Below, in pieces: positions 36,024 through 46,228 of a stretch of 64,000 nt of DNA. The stretch spans positions 2,268,501 to 2,332,500 of the forward strand of contig NZ_CP007029.1 of assembly GCF_000227685.2 (NCBI RefSeq). Reading direction: 5' to 3'. The stretch is from Thioalkalivibrio paradoxus ARh 1 (GTDB lineage Bacteria; Pseudomonadota; Gammaproteobacteria; Ectothiorhodospirales; Ectothiorhodospiraceae). The stretch's first letter is position 1; every line of letters starts with the position of its first letter. The position numbers and the translations under genes are program-made. The notes under the pieces were generated by a model, which saw only the letters and a program-made list of their open reading frames with translations, ran no database searches and was not told where the DNA came from.

Positions 36024-36644
36024 CTACGGATGGGCGACGACGATACCCGTAACATCCACCTTCGAACGGATTTCGTCGCGTAACCGCTGCGCTTCGTCGC
36101 GCTGCACCAGCGGCCCGACCTTCACCCGCCACACCTCGCGATCTTCCAGTCTCGCGCGTTCGATGAAGGTCGTGAACCCGGCCTCGCGCAACCGCTGTGC
36201 CTGTTCGCGGGCATTGCGCTCACGCCCGAAGCTGCCGACCTGAACTACCCAGCCGGCGCGTTCGCGCTCCGCTTCGGCGGAAGCCGGAGCCGGAGGAGCC
36301 GTCGAAGGCTGCGCAGAGGCCTCAGGACGCGCAGACGGCGTACCGGCAGCCGCGGGGGGGGGCGACGGTTCACGGGCTGGCGGGGACACCAGCGGCTCCG
36401 GATCCGGGAGCGCATCCGGCACTGCACGCATCCTTTCGCCCTCCAGAGCGGCACGAGGACCATCCGGCTGCACCGGGGGCAAGCGGGGTTCGACGAACAC
36501 CGGCCTTTCGGGGATCGGCTGCTCGACGTCCTGCATGGCCTCGAAGCCGGCACCGTCAAACAGCCAGGGGAGCAGAAGCACCGCAACAAAGATCAGTACG
36601 ACGGCCCCAACCATCCGGTAACGCACGGGTGCTTCCGTGGTCAT
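36024..36644 (-). CDS. dedD: SPOR domain protein, DedD-like
   Basis: This 206-residue protein has one N-terminal membrane helix (about 11-29), a long Pro/Ala/Glu linker (about 40-125) and a C-terminal SPOR domain (WVVQVGSFGRERNAREQAQRL). It should bind denuded peptidoglycan at the division septum. Position between folC and cvpA is the classical place of dedD. The ATG at 36644 is chosen because the membrane helix follows at once. Confidence 0.9.
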   Translation of the reverse strand: MTTEAPVRYRMVGAVVLIFVAVLLLPWLFDGAGFEAMQDVEQPIPERPVFVEPRLPPVQPDGPRAALEGERMRAVPDALPDPEPLVSPPAREPSPPPAAAGTPSARPEASAQPSTAPPAPASAEAERERAGWVVQVGSFGRERNAREQAQRLREAGFTTFIERARLEDREVWRVKVGPLVQRDEAQRLRDEIRSKVDVTGIVVAHP

Positions 36645-36845
36645 TGGCAACGGGCAGCCACACGGAGAAGGCGCGCGACCGCCCCATGGGGTTCGAAGAT
36701 CATGGATTTCACTGCAAGCTCGACCACGGTCATGGTAGGCGGGACCCCCGATTCCAACGCTGGACCGCCGGCGGCAGCCCACACCAGTGGGGCCGCCAAG
36801 TATACCGGCACAAACCGATCTTTGCCGCGCGCGGCCGGAACCCGT

Positions 36846-38138
36846 TCACGTTCCCGTGTCCGCTCCCGGAGGCTCGTTCGCGAGCCATTCCGTCACTGCC
36901 TGCACCGTCAGGAACGACCCGAACACCACCGAGCGCCCGTCAGGTCCGGCGTGCTGCCGCGCGGCACGAACGGCATCGGCCACCGCATCGGCGCGCAGAA
37001 CCTGCGCACCCGGCAGCGCCTGAAGCTCCTGCGACAGGATCTCCGGGCCGAGGGCACGCTCGCCCGGGATCCGCATCGGGATCCAGACGGCAATCTGGGA
37101 TTCCAGCGCTTCGAAGATCGGCTGGCGCCGCTTGTCCGCCATCAGCGCGACGATTGCCACGGTCGGACCGGGGACCGGGTGCTCCCGCAGGAAGGCTGCC
37201 AACTCGCGCGCCGCCTGGGCGTTGTGGGCCACATCCAGCAACCATTCCGGGCGGCCCGCGATCCGCTGCAGACGCCCCGGCGGCACTGCCTCGATGCCTG
37301 CCTGCACATCCTCGGGCGTCAGGCGTTCCTGGAGCCCGAGGGTGTGCAGGGCGGCCAGCGCCGTCGCGACGTTGCGCTGCCGGGCACCTGCCAGCCCCGC
37401 CGGGGTTCCGAGCCCGAGCGACCGGCCCGACCCCAACCAGGTCCATCGGCACCCGGGTGCGGCCGCGTCGAGCCCGAAGTCGACTCCCTGCCGATACACC
37501 TGCGCACGCAGTTCGCGCGCGGTCTCGAGAACGCTTCGGGGCGGATCGGTCTCCCCCAGCACCAAGGGGCGCCCCGGGCGCAGAATCCCCGCCTTTTCGC
37601 GCCCGACCGACTCCCGGTCGGAACCGAGCCAGGCTTCGTGGTCCAGATCCACGCCGGTGATCACCGCGACGTCGGCATCCCATAGGTTGACCGCGTCGAG
37701 ACGGCCGCCCAGCCCGACCTCCAGGATCTGGAAGTCCACTTGCGCGTCCCGGAACAGCAGGGCCGCGGCGAGCGTGCCGAACTCGAAATAGGTCAGCGAT
37801 ACCGGGCCGCGCGCGCCATCGATGCGATCGAAGGCGTTACAGAGTTCGGCGTCGGTCGCCGGTTGCCCATCGATGTTCACGCGCTCGTTGTAGCGCAGCA
37901 GATGGGGCGAAGTGTACAGACCGACCCGGAACCCCATCGATCGCAGCAGCGCGGCCAGGACCGTCGCCACCGTTCCCTTGCCATTGGTGCCGGCAACCGT
38001 GATCGTCGTGGGCACCGAACCGTTGCGCAGCCCCAGTGCATCGGCCACGCGCGCCAGCCGTTCGAGCCCCGGGTCTATGGCCTTCGGATGCAGGGTTTCC
38101 TGCCAGGCCAGCCAGTCGGTCAGCGTGGAAAAGCGCAT
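36846..38138 (-). CDS. folC: bifunctional dihydrofolate synthase / folylpolyglutamate synthase
   Basis: This 430-residue Mur-ligase-type enzyme adds glutamate to dihydropteroate and to folates. The P-loop is GTNGKGTV (about 50-57), followed by YTSPHLLRYNERV, LEVGLGGRLDAVN and the C-terminal DVAHN segment. It lies between accD and dedD in the conserved gammaproteobacterial order. Confidence 0.95.
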   Translation of the reverse strand: MRFSTLTDWLAWQETLHPKAIDPGLERLARVADALGLRNGSVPTTITVAGTNGKGTVATVLAALLRSMGFRVGLYTSPHLLRYNERVNIDGQPATDAELCNAFDRIDGARGPVSLTYFEFGTLAAALLFRDAQVDFQILEVGLGGRLDAVNLWDADVAVITGVDLDHEAWLGSDRESVGREKAGILRPGRPLVLGETDPPRSVLETARELRAQVYRQGVDFGLDAAAPGCRWTWLGSGRSLGLGTPAGLAGARQRNVATALAALHTLGLQERLTPEDVQAGIEAVPPGRLQRIAGRPEWLLDVAHNAQAARELAAFLREHPVPGPTVAIVALMADKRRQPIFEALESQIAVWIPMRIPGERALGPEILSQELQALPGAQVLRADAVADAVRAARQHAGPDGRSVVFGSFLTVQAVTEWLANEPPGADTGT

Positions 38139-38279
38139 GGTCCGCGACTATGCCCGCTCGCGGCCGGCTCTCGGCACGCGGCATTGCCGCATACCGCATT
38201 CAAGGGTCACCGAACGGCCAAGGCTCCGCGAAAGCCCGGCGAATGCGGCGGGACGCGCAGCCCCTGAACCACCACGCAC

Positions 38280-39239
38280 TCAGGCCGGCCCCTTCTGCTC
38301 GGACGCCTGCGTCTGCGCGTCTGCGGGCTCTCCCGGTACTTCGGATGACCCGCTTGCGGGTTCGGATGCCGCGGTCGCGGCCGGCGAGATATGGTGCGTC
38401 AGCATCGCCAGCAGCGAGGCCAGTTGCGTGCGCATCTCGCGGCGATCGACGATCAGATCGATGGCGCCGTGTTCGAGCAGGAACTCGGAACGCTGGAATC
38501 CCTCGGGCAGCGTCTCCCGCACCGTCTGCTGGATCACGCGAGGCCCGGCGAAGCCGATCAGTGCCTTGGGTTCGGCGGCGTTGAGATCCCCGAGCATCGC
38601 CAGGCTGGCCGAGACGCCACCCATCGTCGGGTCGGTCATCACCGATACGAACGGTACCCGGGCCTCGCGCAAGCGAGCCAGCGCGGCGCTGGTCTTCGCC
38701 ATCTGCATCAGCGAGAACAGCGCCTCCTGCATCCGCGCACCGCCGCTGGCGGAGAAACACACCAGCGGAATCCGCTCCTCCAGCGCGCGGTCGACGCCCC
38801 GCACGAAGCGCTCGCCCACCGCGGAGCCCATGGAACCGCCCATGAAGAAGAAGTCGAACGCAGCCGCCACCAGCGGAGCGCCTTCGAGTTCGCCGCGCAT
38901 CACGATCAGCGCGTCCTTCTCGCCGGTCGCCTTCTGCGCCGCCGACAGGCGATCGCGGTACTTCTTGCTGTCGCGGAACTTGAGGACATCCGACGCCTCG
39001 ATCCCTGCGCCGATCTCCTCGCGCGGGTTTTCGTCCAGAAAGATATCGAGGCGGCGGCGCGCACCGATACGCCGGTGATGACCGCATTTCGGGCAAACGT
39101 CGAGGTTCCGTTCCAGCTCGGGCCGGTACAGCGTCGCATCGCAGCCTTCGCAGCGGACCCACAGGCCTTCGGGCACCGTGCGCTTGCTCGCGTTGTCGGT
39201 GCGGATGCGCGAAGGCATCAACTTCTCGAACCAGCTCAT
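38280..39239 (-). CDS. accD: acetyl-CoA carboxylase carboxyltransferase subunit beta
   Basis: This 319-residue subunit carries the N-terminal zinc ribbon with Cys30, Cys33, Cys49 and Cys52, and then the crotonase-like carboxyltransferase core ([33 protein letters not shown]). With AccA it transfers carboxyl from biotin to acetyl-CoA. A tail of about 35 residues rich in Ala, Ser, Glu and Pro extends beyond the core. It lies 34 bases after trpA. Confidence 0.96.
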   Translation of the reverse strand: MSWFEKLMPSRIRTDNASKRTVPEGLWVRCEGCDATLYRPELERNLDVCPKCGHHRRIGARRRLDIFLDENPREEIGAGIEASDVLKFRDSKKYRDRLSAAQKATGEKDALIVMRGELEGAPLVAAAFDFFFMGGSMGSAVGERFVRGVDRALEERIPLVCFSASGGARMQEALFSLMQMAKTSAALARLREARVPFVSVMTDPTMGGVSASLAMLGDLNAAEPKALIGFAGPRVIQQTVRETLPEGFQRSEFLLEHGAIDLIVDRREMRTQLASLLAMLTHHISPAATAASEPASGSSEVPGEPADAQTQASEQKGPA

Positions 39240-39273
39240 GCGTCGTTCCCGTGTTTCACGATCAGACCGGGCA

Positions 39274-40107
39274 TCAGGCGCTGGCCGGTGCGCCAGCGGA
39301 TCGAGCCGCATCCATCGCCGCGCGCATTTCACGGACCGTCGCTGCCGCGGCGCTGCGGAAGCCATCCGGATCCCCCGGGTACTGGTCCACCAGGCGAACC
39401 AGCGCGCTGCCCACGACGACCGCGTCGGCCACCCGGGCCACTTTCGCTGCCGTGTCCGCGTCGCGGATCCCGAAGCCTACGCCCAGCGGCAATGCGGTCA
39501 GCCCGCGGATCGAATCGAGACGGGCGCCGAGCGCGTCGGCATCCAGCGCCTGCGATCCCGTCACGCCCTTCAACGACACATAGTAGATGAAACCGCGTGC
39601 CGCGGCCGCGACATGCTGCACCCGCTCGCCGGAGGTGGTCGGGGCAAGCAGGAAGATGGGATCGATCCCGGCAGGTTCGAGCACCGCGGTCAGGTCGCCG
39701 CTCTCCTCGGGCGGCAGGTCGACCACCAGCACGCCGTCCACGCCGGCCGCGGCGGCCTCGGCGGCGAAGGCCTCGGCCCCCATGCGTTCCACCGGGTTCA
39801 GATAGCCCATCAGGATTACCGGCGTGCGGCTATCCTGCTGCCGGAACTCGCGGACCATTTCCAGCACGTCACGCAGGCTGGTGCCATGCGCCAGCGCCCG
39901 CTCGCAGGCCTGCTGGATCACCGGACCATCGGCCATCGGATCGGAGAACGGAACCCCCAGTTCGAGCATCTCGGCCCCGGCGGCGACCAGGTCGTGCATC
40001 AGCGGCACGGTCACCCCCGGTGCGGGATCGCCCGCGGTGATGTAGGGCACCAGGGCCGCACGGCCGGCGGCACGGATCTCGGCAAAACGCTCGGCAATGC
40101 GGCTCAC
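39274..40107 (-). CDS. trpA: tryptophan synthase alpha subunit
   Basis: This 277-residue TIM barrel splits indole-3-glycerol phosphate to indole. The catalytic Glu49 and Asp60 ([17 protein letters not shown]) carry the standard numbers. The phosphate-binding GVGFGI is near residue 211. Its ATG overlaps the trpB stop by 4 bases. Confidence 0.96.
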   Translation of the reverse strand: MSRIAERFAEIRAAGRAALVPYITAGDPAPGVTVPLMHDLVAAGAEMLELGVPFSDPMADGPVIQQACERALAHGTSLRDVLEMVREFRQQDSRTPVILMGYLNPVERMGAEAFAAEAAAAGVDGVLVVDLPPEESGDLTAVLEPAGIDPIFLLAPTTSGERVQHVAAAARGFIYYVSLKGVTGSQALDADALGARLDSIRGLTALPLGVGFGIRDADTAAKVARVADAVVVGSALVRLVDQYPGDPDGFRSAAAATVREMRAAMDAARSAGAPASA

Positions 40108-41324
40108 AGCTCGATTCCTTCGAGACGGGCGATGGTGTTCAGATCCTTGTCACCGCGCCCGGACAGATTGATGATCAGGCTCTGGTCGGCACGCATCCCG
40201 GGCGCGATGTCCAGCGCGTGGGCGATCGCATGACTCGTCTCGAGCGCCGGCAGGATGCCCTCGGTCCGGGTCATGCGGTGGAACGCGCCCAGTGCCTCGT
40301 CGTCGGTTACCGACACGTAGCGGGCGCGCCCGATGTCCTTGAGCCAGGCATGCTCGGGCCCGACCCCGGGGTAGTCGAGACCCGCAGAGATCGAATGGGT
40401 CTCGATGATCTGGCCGTTGTCGTCTTCCATCAGGTAGGTACGGTTGCCATGCAGCACCCCCGGCCGCCCGGCACACAGCGGTGCCGAATGGTGCCCGGTC
40501 GCGATGCCTTCGCCCGCCGCCTCGACCCCGATCAGCGCGACCGACTCGTCGGCAAGGAACGGGTGGAACAGACCGATCGCATTGGACCCGCCACCGACGC
40601 AGGCGACCAGCGCATCCGGCAACCTGCCGGTCATTTCCAGGTGCTGGACCCGGGCCTCGCGTCCGATCACCGACTGGAAATCGCGTACCATCGCCGGATA
40701 GGGATGCGGCCCGGCGACAGTCCCGATGATGTAGAAGGTATCGTCGACGTTGGTCACCCAGTCGCGCATGGCCTCGTTCAGCGCATCCTTCAGCGTGCGC
40801 GAACCGGACTTGACCGCGACCACCTCGGCCCCGAGCAGACGCATCCGGTACACATTCGGCGACTGGCGCTGGATATCCTCCGCGCCCATGTAGACCACGC
40901 ATTCCAGCCCCAGCCGGGCCGCCACGGTCGCGGTGGCCACGCCGTGCTGCCCGGCACCGGTTTCGGCGATGATGCGGCGCTTGCCGAGACGCTTGGCGAG
41001 CAGGGCCTGGCCGATGGTGTTGTTCACCTTGTGTGCGCCGGTATGGTTCAGATCCTCGCGCTTCAGGTAGATCTGCGCGCCGCCCAGTTCCCGCGAAAGC
41101 CGCTCCGCGTGATAGAGCGGGCTCGGGCGGCCGACGAAGTGGGCAAGATCGGCATCGAGTTCCGCGAGGAAGTCCGGATCCTGCAGATAGCGTTCATAGG
41201 CCGCCTGCAATTCCTCCAGTGCCCCCATCAGGGTTTCGGCCACGAACCGACCGCCGTAGGGCCCGAAATGCCCGCGGGCGTCTGGAAAGGCCGCCCAGTC
41301 AATCGCCTGTTTCATTTCGCTCAC
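40104..41324 (-). CDS. trpB: tryptophan synthase beta subunit
   Basis: This 406-residue PLP enzyme joins indole and serine. The PLP lysine is in [10 protein letters not shown] (Lys99 with this start), and the phosphate loop is GGGSNAIG. The GTG start overlaps the trpF end by 26 bases; an ATG three codons in (41315) is an equally plausible start. It is coupled to trpA by an ATGA overlap. Confidence 0.95.
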   Translation of the reverse strand: MSEMKQAIDWAAFPDARGHFGPYGGRFVAETLMGALEELQAAYERYLQDPDFLAELDADLAHFVGRPSPLYHAERLSRELGGAQIYLKREDLNHTGAHKVNNTIGQALLAKRLGKRRIIAETGAGQHGVATATVAARLGLECVVYMGAEDIQRQSPNVYRMRLLGAEVVAVKSGSRTLKDALNEAMRDWVTNVDDTFYIIGTVAGPHPYPAMVRDFQSVIGREARVQHLEMTGRLPDALVACVGGGSNAIGLFHPFLADESVALIGVEAAGEGIATGHHSAPLCAGRPGVLHGNRTYLMEDDNGQIIETHSISAGLDYPGVGPEHAWLKDIGRARYVSVTDDEALGAFHRMTRTEGILPALETSHAIAHALDIAPGMRADQSLIINLSGRGDKDLNTIARLEGIEL

Positions 41325-41943
41325 GTTCCACCTGTCTGACCGACTGCACGAATTCCCGTACCCGTTGCGGATCCTTCTGCCCAGGCGCCGACTCGACGCC
41401 TGAACTCACGTCGACCCCGTAGGGGTCGGTCTGCGCCAGCGCGGCGCCGACGTTGTGTGCGTCGAGCCCGCCCGCGAGCAGCCAGGGCCGCCCCAGCGAC
41501 GCCGGGATCGACGCCCAGTCGAAACTCTCCCCGGATCCCCCAATCCTGCCATTGCCATGGCTGTCGAGCAGAAAGCCTCGCGCCAGCGGATGGGAGTCCA
41601 TCACCGGACGCGGGTCGGCCTGGTCTGCCATCGCGACGGCCTTCAGGTAGGGCACCCCGAAGCCCCCGCAGAAATCCGCTGACTCGTTCCCATGGAACTG
41701 CAGGAAATCCGGGTGCACCGCATCCAGCACCTGCTCCACATCCGCATGCGCGGGATCCACGAACAGCGCGACGCTGGCGACGAACGGCGGCAGCACCTGC
41801 ACGATCGCACGCGCCTGTTCCAGCGTCACCGCGCGCCGACTCCGAGGATAGAAAACCAGCCCGATCGCATCGGCCCCACTGGCGGCGGCGTCCAGCGCCT
41901 GTGCGGAGTCCGTGAGACCACAGATCTTGATCCGGTAACGCAT
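41299..41943 (-). CDS. trpF: phosphoribosylanthranilate isomerase
   Basis: This 214-residue TIM barrel performs the Amadori rearrangement in tryptophan synthesis. The catalytic Cys8 is in KICGLT and the general acid Asp in [18 protein letters not shown] is the phosphate loop. It heads the trpF-trpB-trpA-accD run and lies downstream of truA. The rest of the trp pathway is not in the window. Confidence 0.95.
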   Translation of the reverse strand: MRYRIKICGLTDSAQALDAAASGADAIGLVFYPRSRRAVTLEQARAIVQVLPPFVASVALFVDPAHADVEQVLDAVHPDFLQFHGNESADFCGGFGVPYLKAVAMADQADPRPVMDSHPLARGFLLDSHGNGRIGGSGESFDWASIPASLGRPWLLAGGLDAHNVGAALAQTDPYGVDVSSGVESAPGQKDPQRVREFVQSVRQVERERNETGD

Positions 41944-42019
41944 GGTAACGGGAAAGACTACCAGAAAGCGGAGGCCCCGCGGACAACCCTCGCTGCGGTC
42001 GGGGCTCCCGCTTTCGGGC

Positions 42020-42865
42020 TCAACCCGGGCCCTGCCGGCTGGAGCCGTCGCCGAAAGCCTGTGGGAACACCGGCCAGGTCGGTGCCTGTCCGGCACCGGG
42101 CAGCCGATGCACGGGATCATAATCCACACCGACCAGGTACAGGCCGCCTGCGGGTGCGGTAATGCCCGACGCGCGCCGGTCCCGCGCGTTCATGATCTCG
42201 TGGACCCAGCCGGCGTCGCGCCGTCCCTGGCCGATCGGGAGCAGCACCCCGGCGATATTGCGCACCATGTGATGCAGGAAGGCATTCGCATGCACATCGA
42301 GCACCACGTACCGCCCCTGGCGGTGGACGCGGATCGAATGGACCGTCTTGATCGCCGACCGAGCCTGGCAGGCGGCCGCCCGCAGGCTGCTGAAATCGTG
42401 CGTTCCCAGCAACGCCTGGGCGGCTTCGTGCATCCGCCCGGCATCCAGCGGATAGCGCCACCACGCCACCCCCCGCGCCTGCAGTGCCGGCCGCACCGCC
42501 TGATTCGCGATCACGTATCGATAGCGGCGGCCCTGGGCCGAGAACCGGGCATGGAAGTCGCGCGAAACCGGACGCGCCCAAAGCAGCGCGACCGCCTCCG
42601 GAAGGCGTGCGTTGGCGCCCAGCAGCCAGTTGCGTTCGTCCCGTAGCGCCGTGGTGTCGAAATGGATCACCTGGCCCGTGGCATGCACGCCGGCATCGGT
42701 CCGGCCAGCGCAATGCAAATCCACCGGATGTCCGGCCACGAAGCCGAGCGCCTGTTCGACTGCGGCCTGCACGCTGGGCCCGTCCTTCTGCCGTTGCCAA
42801 CCGACGAACCCGCTGCCGTCGTACTCGACGCCCAGCGCCCAGCGCTGCGGCTCGCTCACAGCCAT
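42020..42865 (-). CDS. truA: tRNA pseudouridine(38-40) synthase
   Basis: This 281-residue enzyme modifies uridines 38-40 of the anticodon arm. The catalytic Asp57 is in GRTDAGVHA. Other family marks are YDGSGFVGWQRQ, the FSAQGRRYRYVI segment and HANAFLHHMVRNI. A second possible start (GTG, two codons in) would give MSEPQRW. It sits between the fimV neighbourhood and trpF as in Pseudomonas. Confidence 0.95.
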   Translation of the reverse strand: MAVSEPQRWALGVEYDGSGFVGWQRQKDGPSVQAAVEQALGFVAGHPVDLHCAGRTDAGVHATGQVIHFDTTALRDERNWLLGANARLPEAVALLWARPVSRDFHARFSAQGRRYRYVIANQAVRPALQARGVAWWRYPLDAGRMHEAAQALLGTHDFSSLRAAACQARSAIKTVHSIRVHRQGRYVVLDVHANAFLHHMVRNIAGVLLPIGQGRRDAGWVHEIMNARDRRASGITAPAGGLYLVGVDYDPVHRLPGAGQAPTWPVFPQAFGDGSSRQGPG

Positions 42866-42870
42866 CGGGA

Positions 42871-43659
42871 TCACGCCAACGGTCCGATCGCCGCACTCCG
42901 GATCACAATCGCCGACAGCCCGGCCACCCAGAGCAGACTCACCTGCCACGCCAGTCCCGCTCGGGTCGCCGCCGGATCCGGCCCGCCAGCCCGTTCTGCA
43001 GGCGCTGGCGCCACAGCGTCCGACACGGGCCGGCCGCTCAGGGCACGGTCCAGCCCCTTGACCAGGAACTCGCGCCCCGCCATCAGCCGGCGCCAGCGGG
43101 TGCCGCTGCAGCGATCGCGAAACTCGCGGTAGTGCCGGTGCTGGTGTTCGAAGTAGTCCAGCGCCAGAAACAGGCGCCGGGCGAACCGCTCGCCCCGAAT
43201 CCCCAGCGGCCGCAGCAGATTCAACCAGCGCAGCAAGCCGGCGATCTGCGCCGGGCGGTCGAACGCGGTCGTGAACCAGGCCACCCAGCCAACCACCAGC
43301 GCCAGAGCGGCAATGCGGATCGCCGCCTCCCCGAGACCTGGAAGCGACGGCAGCATCGCTCCCCACGCGACATCGGGCTGCGACGGACCCTGCAGCCAGC
43401 CGAAGAAGACGAGCAGCGACAGGTAAAACCACTTCAGGCGCCAGACCAGGCCCGCCGCACGCCGCCAGGGGAAACCGCCCGTCAGCCAGAACCCCAGCAG
43501 CACCAGGAAACCGGGCAGCAGCGCGACCGCCGCCGGGGCAAGCACATTGCCCGACATCAGCACGACGCCCGCGATCCCCAGGCTGGCCAGACGGGCGGCG
43601 CGCGTCTCCGGCGGCAGGCCAGGCGCTCCGACGGCGGACGGATGCGTCACGGCTGTCAT
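42871..43659 (-). CDS. multi-pass membrane protein of unknown function
   Basis: This protein of about 262 residues has roughly four or five membrane segments: near residues 26-60, 75-92, 108-130 and a last one at about 240-258. A large positively charged cytoplasmic part contains RRLFLALDYFEHQHRHYREFRDRC. The arrangement of hydrophobic helices plus a basic Arg-rich loop recalls the T component of energy-coupling-factor transporters, but I see no clear coupling motif. It lies 5 bases upstream of truA and 72 bases downstream of fimV. The frame is open to 43710, so the start is uncertain. Confidence 0.6.
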   Translation of the reverse strand: MTAVTHPSAVGAPGLPPETRAARLASLGIAGVVLMSGNVLAPAAVALLPGFLVLLGFWLTGGFPWRRAAGLVWRLKWFYLSLLVFFGWLQGPSQPDVAWGAMLPSLPGLGEAAIRIAALALVVGWVAWFTTAFDRPAQIAGLLRWLNLLRPLGIRGERFARRLFLALDYFEHQHRHYREFRDRCSGTRWRRLMAGREFLVKGLDRALSGRPVSDAVAPAPAERAGGPDPAATRAGLAWQVSLLWVAGLSAIVIRSAAIGPLA

Positions 43660-43731
43660 CGGCTGACCGGCTTCATCAACACGCGGAAACCCACGCGGTC
43701 CCGCGGCCACGTGCCCAGCCCGTACCCCACG

Positions 43732-46107
43732 TCAGCCGGCATCCTCCTGCCCGAGCCGTTGCCGGATCGCGTCGGCCTGTTCCTTTTGCTGCTGCGTTGC
43801 GGCAGGCATGACCTCGTCGAGCAGCGCAAGCGCGCCTTCGCGGTCTCCCAGATCGGCGAACGCTTCCGCCAGGCTGAGCTTCATTCCCACCTCGGAAGTA
43901 TCGCTGGCTACACCGGCCGCCACCTCCGTGTCTGCAGGGGCCGCGGTATCCGCATCCTGACTTCCGCCTTCGGCGCCTTCCAGTGGCGGCAAATCCAGCG
44001 CAGGGATCCCCTCTCCTTCGCTCTCCCCATGCGGCTTGTCCACCTGCCGGGCCGATGAATCATCGTCCAGTCCCTCGACGTCGAAACGGAGCAGATGGTC
44101 TTCGTCCTCGTCGCGGCGCGCATCCTGTCCGGCTTCGACCTGCGTTTCCGGCTCCGGAGCCAACTCCTCGGGCGCATCGAAATCGAGGCTGCCGGGATCC
44201 GGCACCGCCTTCTCAGGCGCATCCTGCGCACCGGTGTGCACGGAACTGTCACCCGCCTCCGGCTCGTCGGGCTCGGTCGCAAACTCCTGGGGCTCCTGGG
44301 GCTGCTCGCCCAAGAACCGGGCCTCGACGGCCGCGACCTGCGCGCGTGCCGCATCGTCGTCCGGTCCAAGCCGTGCTCGCACATCCGCAGCGGCCTGGCG
44401 CACCGCGTCGGTGTCGTTGTTCGCGGCATGGGCATCGAGCAGGCGCATCCGGTACTCAAGCGTATCCGTCCCGCCGTCGATCGCCTTGTTCAACGCGGTG
44501 ATCGCCTGGTCGTTCATGCCATAAGCAAGATAAAGATCGACATCGGCCAATACGTCGTCTTCACCCTCGTTTACGTCGATCTCGCCGGACGGGACGCCAC
44601 CCAGTGTGGCCTGGTCGTTAACCGCTGACGGTGCGTCCGCCGGTGCCCGTGCAGCCGCAGTGCCAGCCGCAGTGCCAGCCGCTGCGCCTGCCAGCGCCGC
44701 CCCGGCGACCGAACCGGTGCGTGTCTCACCCGGCTGCTGCGGAGCCCGTTCGGGCGCCGCCGGAGCTTCGGCCGCCCGGGCCGCCTCGCGTATGCCAGGA
44801 CTCCCGGCATCACCCTCAGGCTGCCGGAGCCGCACCGGTCGGAACAAAGCCACCAACAGCAACATGAACAGCAGCAGCATCGTGGCGGCCATCATCAACA
44901 GCAGCGGGTCGGCGAGGATCCGATCCCGAAACGCCATGTCCCCAACCGACTGACCGGCGCCCGGGAATCCGGCCCCGGCCGATTGCTGCAGCTCGCGCAT
45001 CCGGCTCTCGAGTTGGGCCAGCTCGTTGCTGACCAGGGTGAGCAACTGGTCGCGTTCGGCCAGCTCCGTGCGCAGCGCGACGAGTTCCTCGCGCAACTCG
45101 CTCATCGCGGCCTGTTGGGACAGCAATGCCTCTTCGACCACCTGTGAACTCGCCGCCCCGATCGGCGCCCCGGGGCCGCCCAGGATCTCGAGGCGATCCT
45201 CCATCGCGATTTCCAACCCGTCGATGGTATCGACCGGCGGTTCCTCAGTGGGAAGCGCGTCAGCAGGGGGGGCTTCGGGTTCCGGTTCTTCCGATGGGGG
45301 AACCGGATCGGGCGTCGGAGGCACTTCTTCCGGCGCAGGGGTCACCGGCTCTGGTGCTGCCGGAGGCGGACTGGCAGGGACAGGCTCGGGACGCGGCGCC
45401 GTTCGTTCGCGCCAGGCCTGAGTCTGGCGCCGCACCTCTGCGCGGGCAGCATCGCTGCTGCGGGCGGCTACATCTTCCTGCGCCGGAATCCTGAGTTCCA
45501 CATCCGCGCGGAGCTGATTGATATTGCCGCCGACGAACGCCTGCGGATTCGCCTCCAGAATCGCAAGCATCGCTTGTTCCGAGGTCACACCTACATAACC
45601 CTGCTGACGGACGATGGTCAGCAACGTGTCGCCCCGCCGGACCCGATAGGTGGTCGCGCGCGCCGGTTCCGCCGGGACCGTCTCGGCCGGTCGGGTGACC
45701 ACCGGCGGCGCACTGCGCTCTGGTTCAAAGGCAACGGGCGGATCCAGCAGCAGCGTGAACTCGCGCAGTATCCGCCCGCCGCCCCAGCGCGCCTCGAGCA
45801 GAACGCCGAGGTACGGCTCACGCACCGGCCTCTGCGTCGTGAGCCGAATCAGCCGACTGCTGCCAGTGCCTTCGACCCGGATCTCCAGGTCCGGCGGAAG
45901 CGCGCCCCGGGCCAGGCCCGCACGACGATAATCCTGTTCCGGAGCGAGGCGGAACTCGACGTTGTCGAGCGCCGCACCCTCTGCCCTGACCTGCGCCTGG
46001 AGCGGCTGGTTCAGGAAAGAACGAACGTCAATGTCTCCCAGGCTGACGTTCGCCATGGCTGAACCGGCCAGCAGCCACAGCGTCAGGGCAATGATGATTC
46101 TGCGCAC
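43732..46107 (-). CDS. fimV: FimV-type polar scaffold protein
   Basis: This 791-residue protein starts at GTG with GGAGG 8 bases upstream and has a signal peptide ending in SAMA before NVSLGDI. A periplasmic N-terminal domain (about 20-135) is followed by a LysM domain (TYRVRRGDTLLTIVRQQG). A Pro/Glu-rich linker, a coiled coil and one membrane helix (about 405-430, LLLMMAATMLLLFMLLLVALF) come next. An acidic cytoplasmic part ends in the FimV C-terminal TPR (EVGMKLSLAEAFADLGDREGALALLDEV). FimV organises the cell pole for type IV pili. It is downstream of asd, as usual. Confidence 0.94.
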   Translation of the reverse strand: MRRIIIALTLWLLAGSAMANVSLGDIDVRSFLNQPLQAQVRAEGAALDNVEFRLAPEQDYRRAGLARGALPPDLEIRVEGTGSSRLIRLTTQRPVREPYLGVLLEARWGGGRILREFTLLLDPPVAFEPERSAPPVVTRPAETVPAEPARATTYRVRRGDTLLTIVRQQGYVGVTSEQAMLAILEANPQAFVGGNINQLRADVELRIPAQEDVAARSSDAARAEVRRQTQAWRERTAPRPEPVPASPPPAAPEPVTPAPEEVPPTPDPVPPSEEPEPEAPPADALPTEEPPVDTIDGLEIAMEDRLEILGGPGAPIGAASSQVVEEALLSQQAAMSELREELVALRTELAERDQLLTLVSNELAQLESRMRELQQSAGAGFPGAGQSVGDMAFRDRILADPLLLMMAATMLLLFMLLLVALFRPVRLRQPEGDAGSPGIREAARAAEAPAAPERAPQQPGETRTGSVAGAALAGAAAGTAAGTAAARAPADAPSAVNDQATLGGVPSGEIDVNEGEDDVLADVDLYLAYGMNDQAITALNKAIDGGTDTLEYRMRLLDAHAANNDTDAVRQAAADVRARLGPDDDAARAQVAAVEARFLGEQPQEPQEFATEPDEPEAGDSSVHTGAQDAPEKAVPDPGSLDFDAPEELAPEPETQVEAGQDARRDEDEDHLLRFDVEGLDDDSSARQVDKPHGESEGEGIPALDLPPLEGAEGGSQDADTAAPADTEVAAGVASDTSEVGMKLSLAEAFADLGDREGALALLDEVMPAATQQQKEQADAIRQRLGQEDAG

Positions 46108-46228
46108 GCGTATTCCTCCCTCGCCACAATCCAGCACCTTCAGGCGGGATCGAAGGGCTTGTTCTCCTGCGCCCGGCCCCCAGCCTCCCTGCCCACAGAG
46201 TAGCAGACGGCGACGAGCCCGTTTCGCG

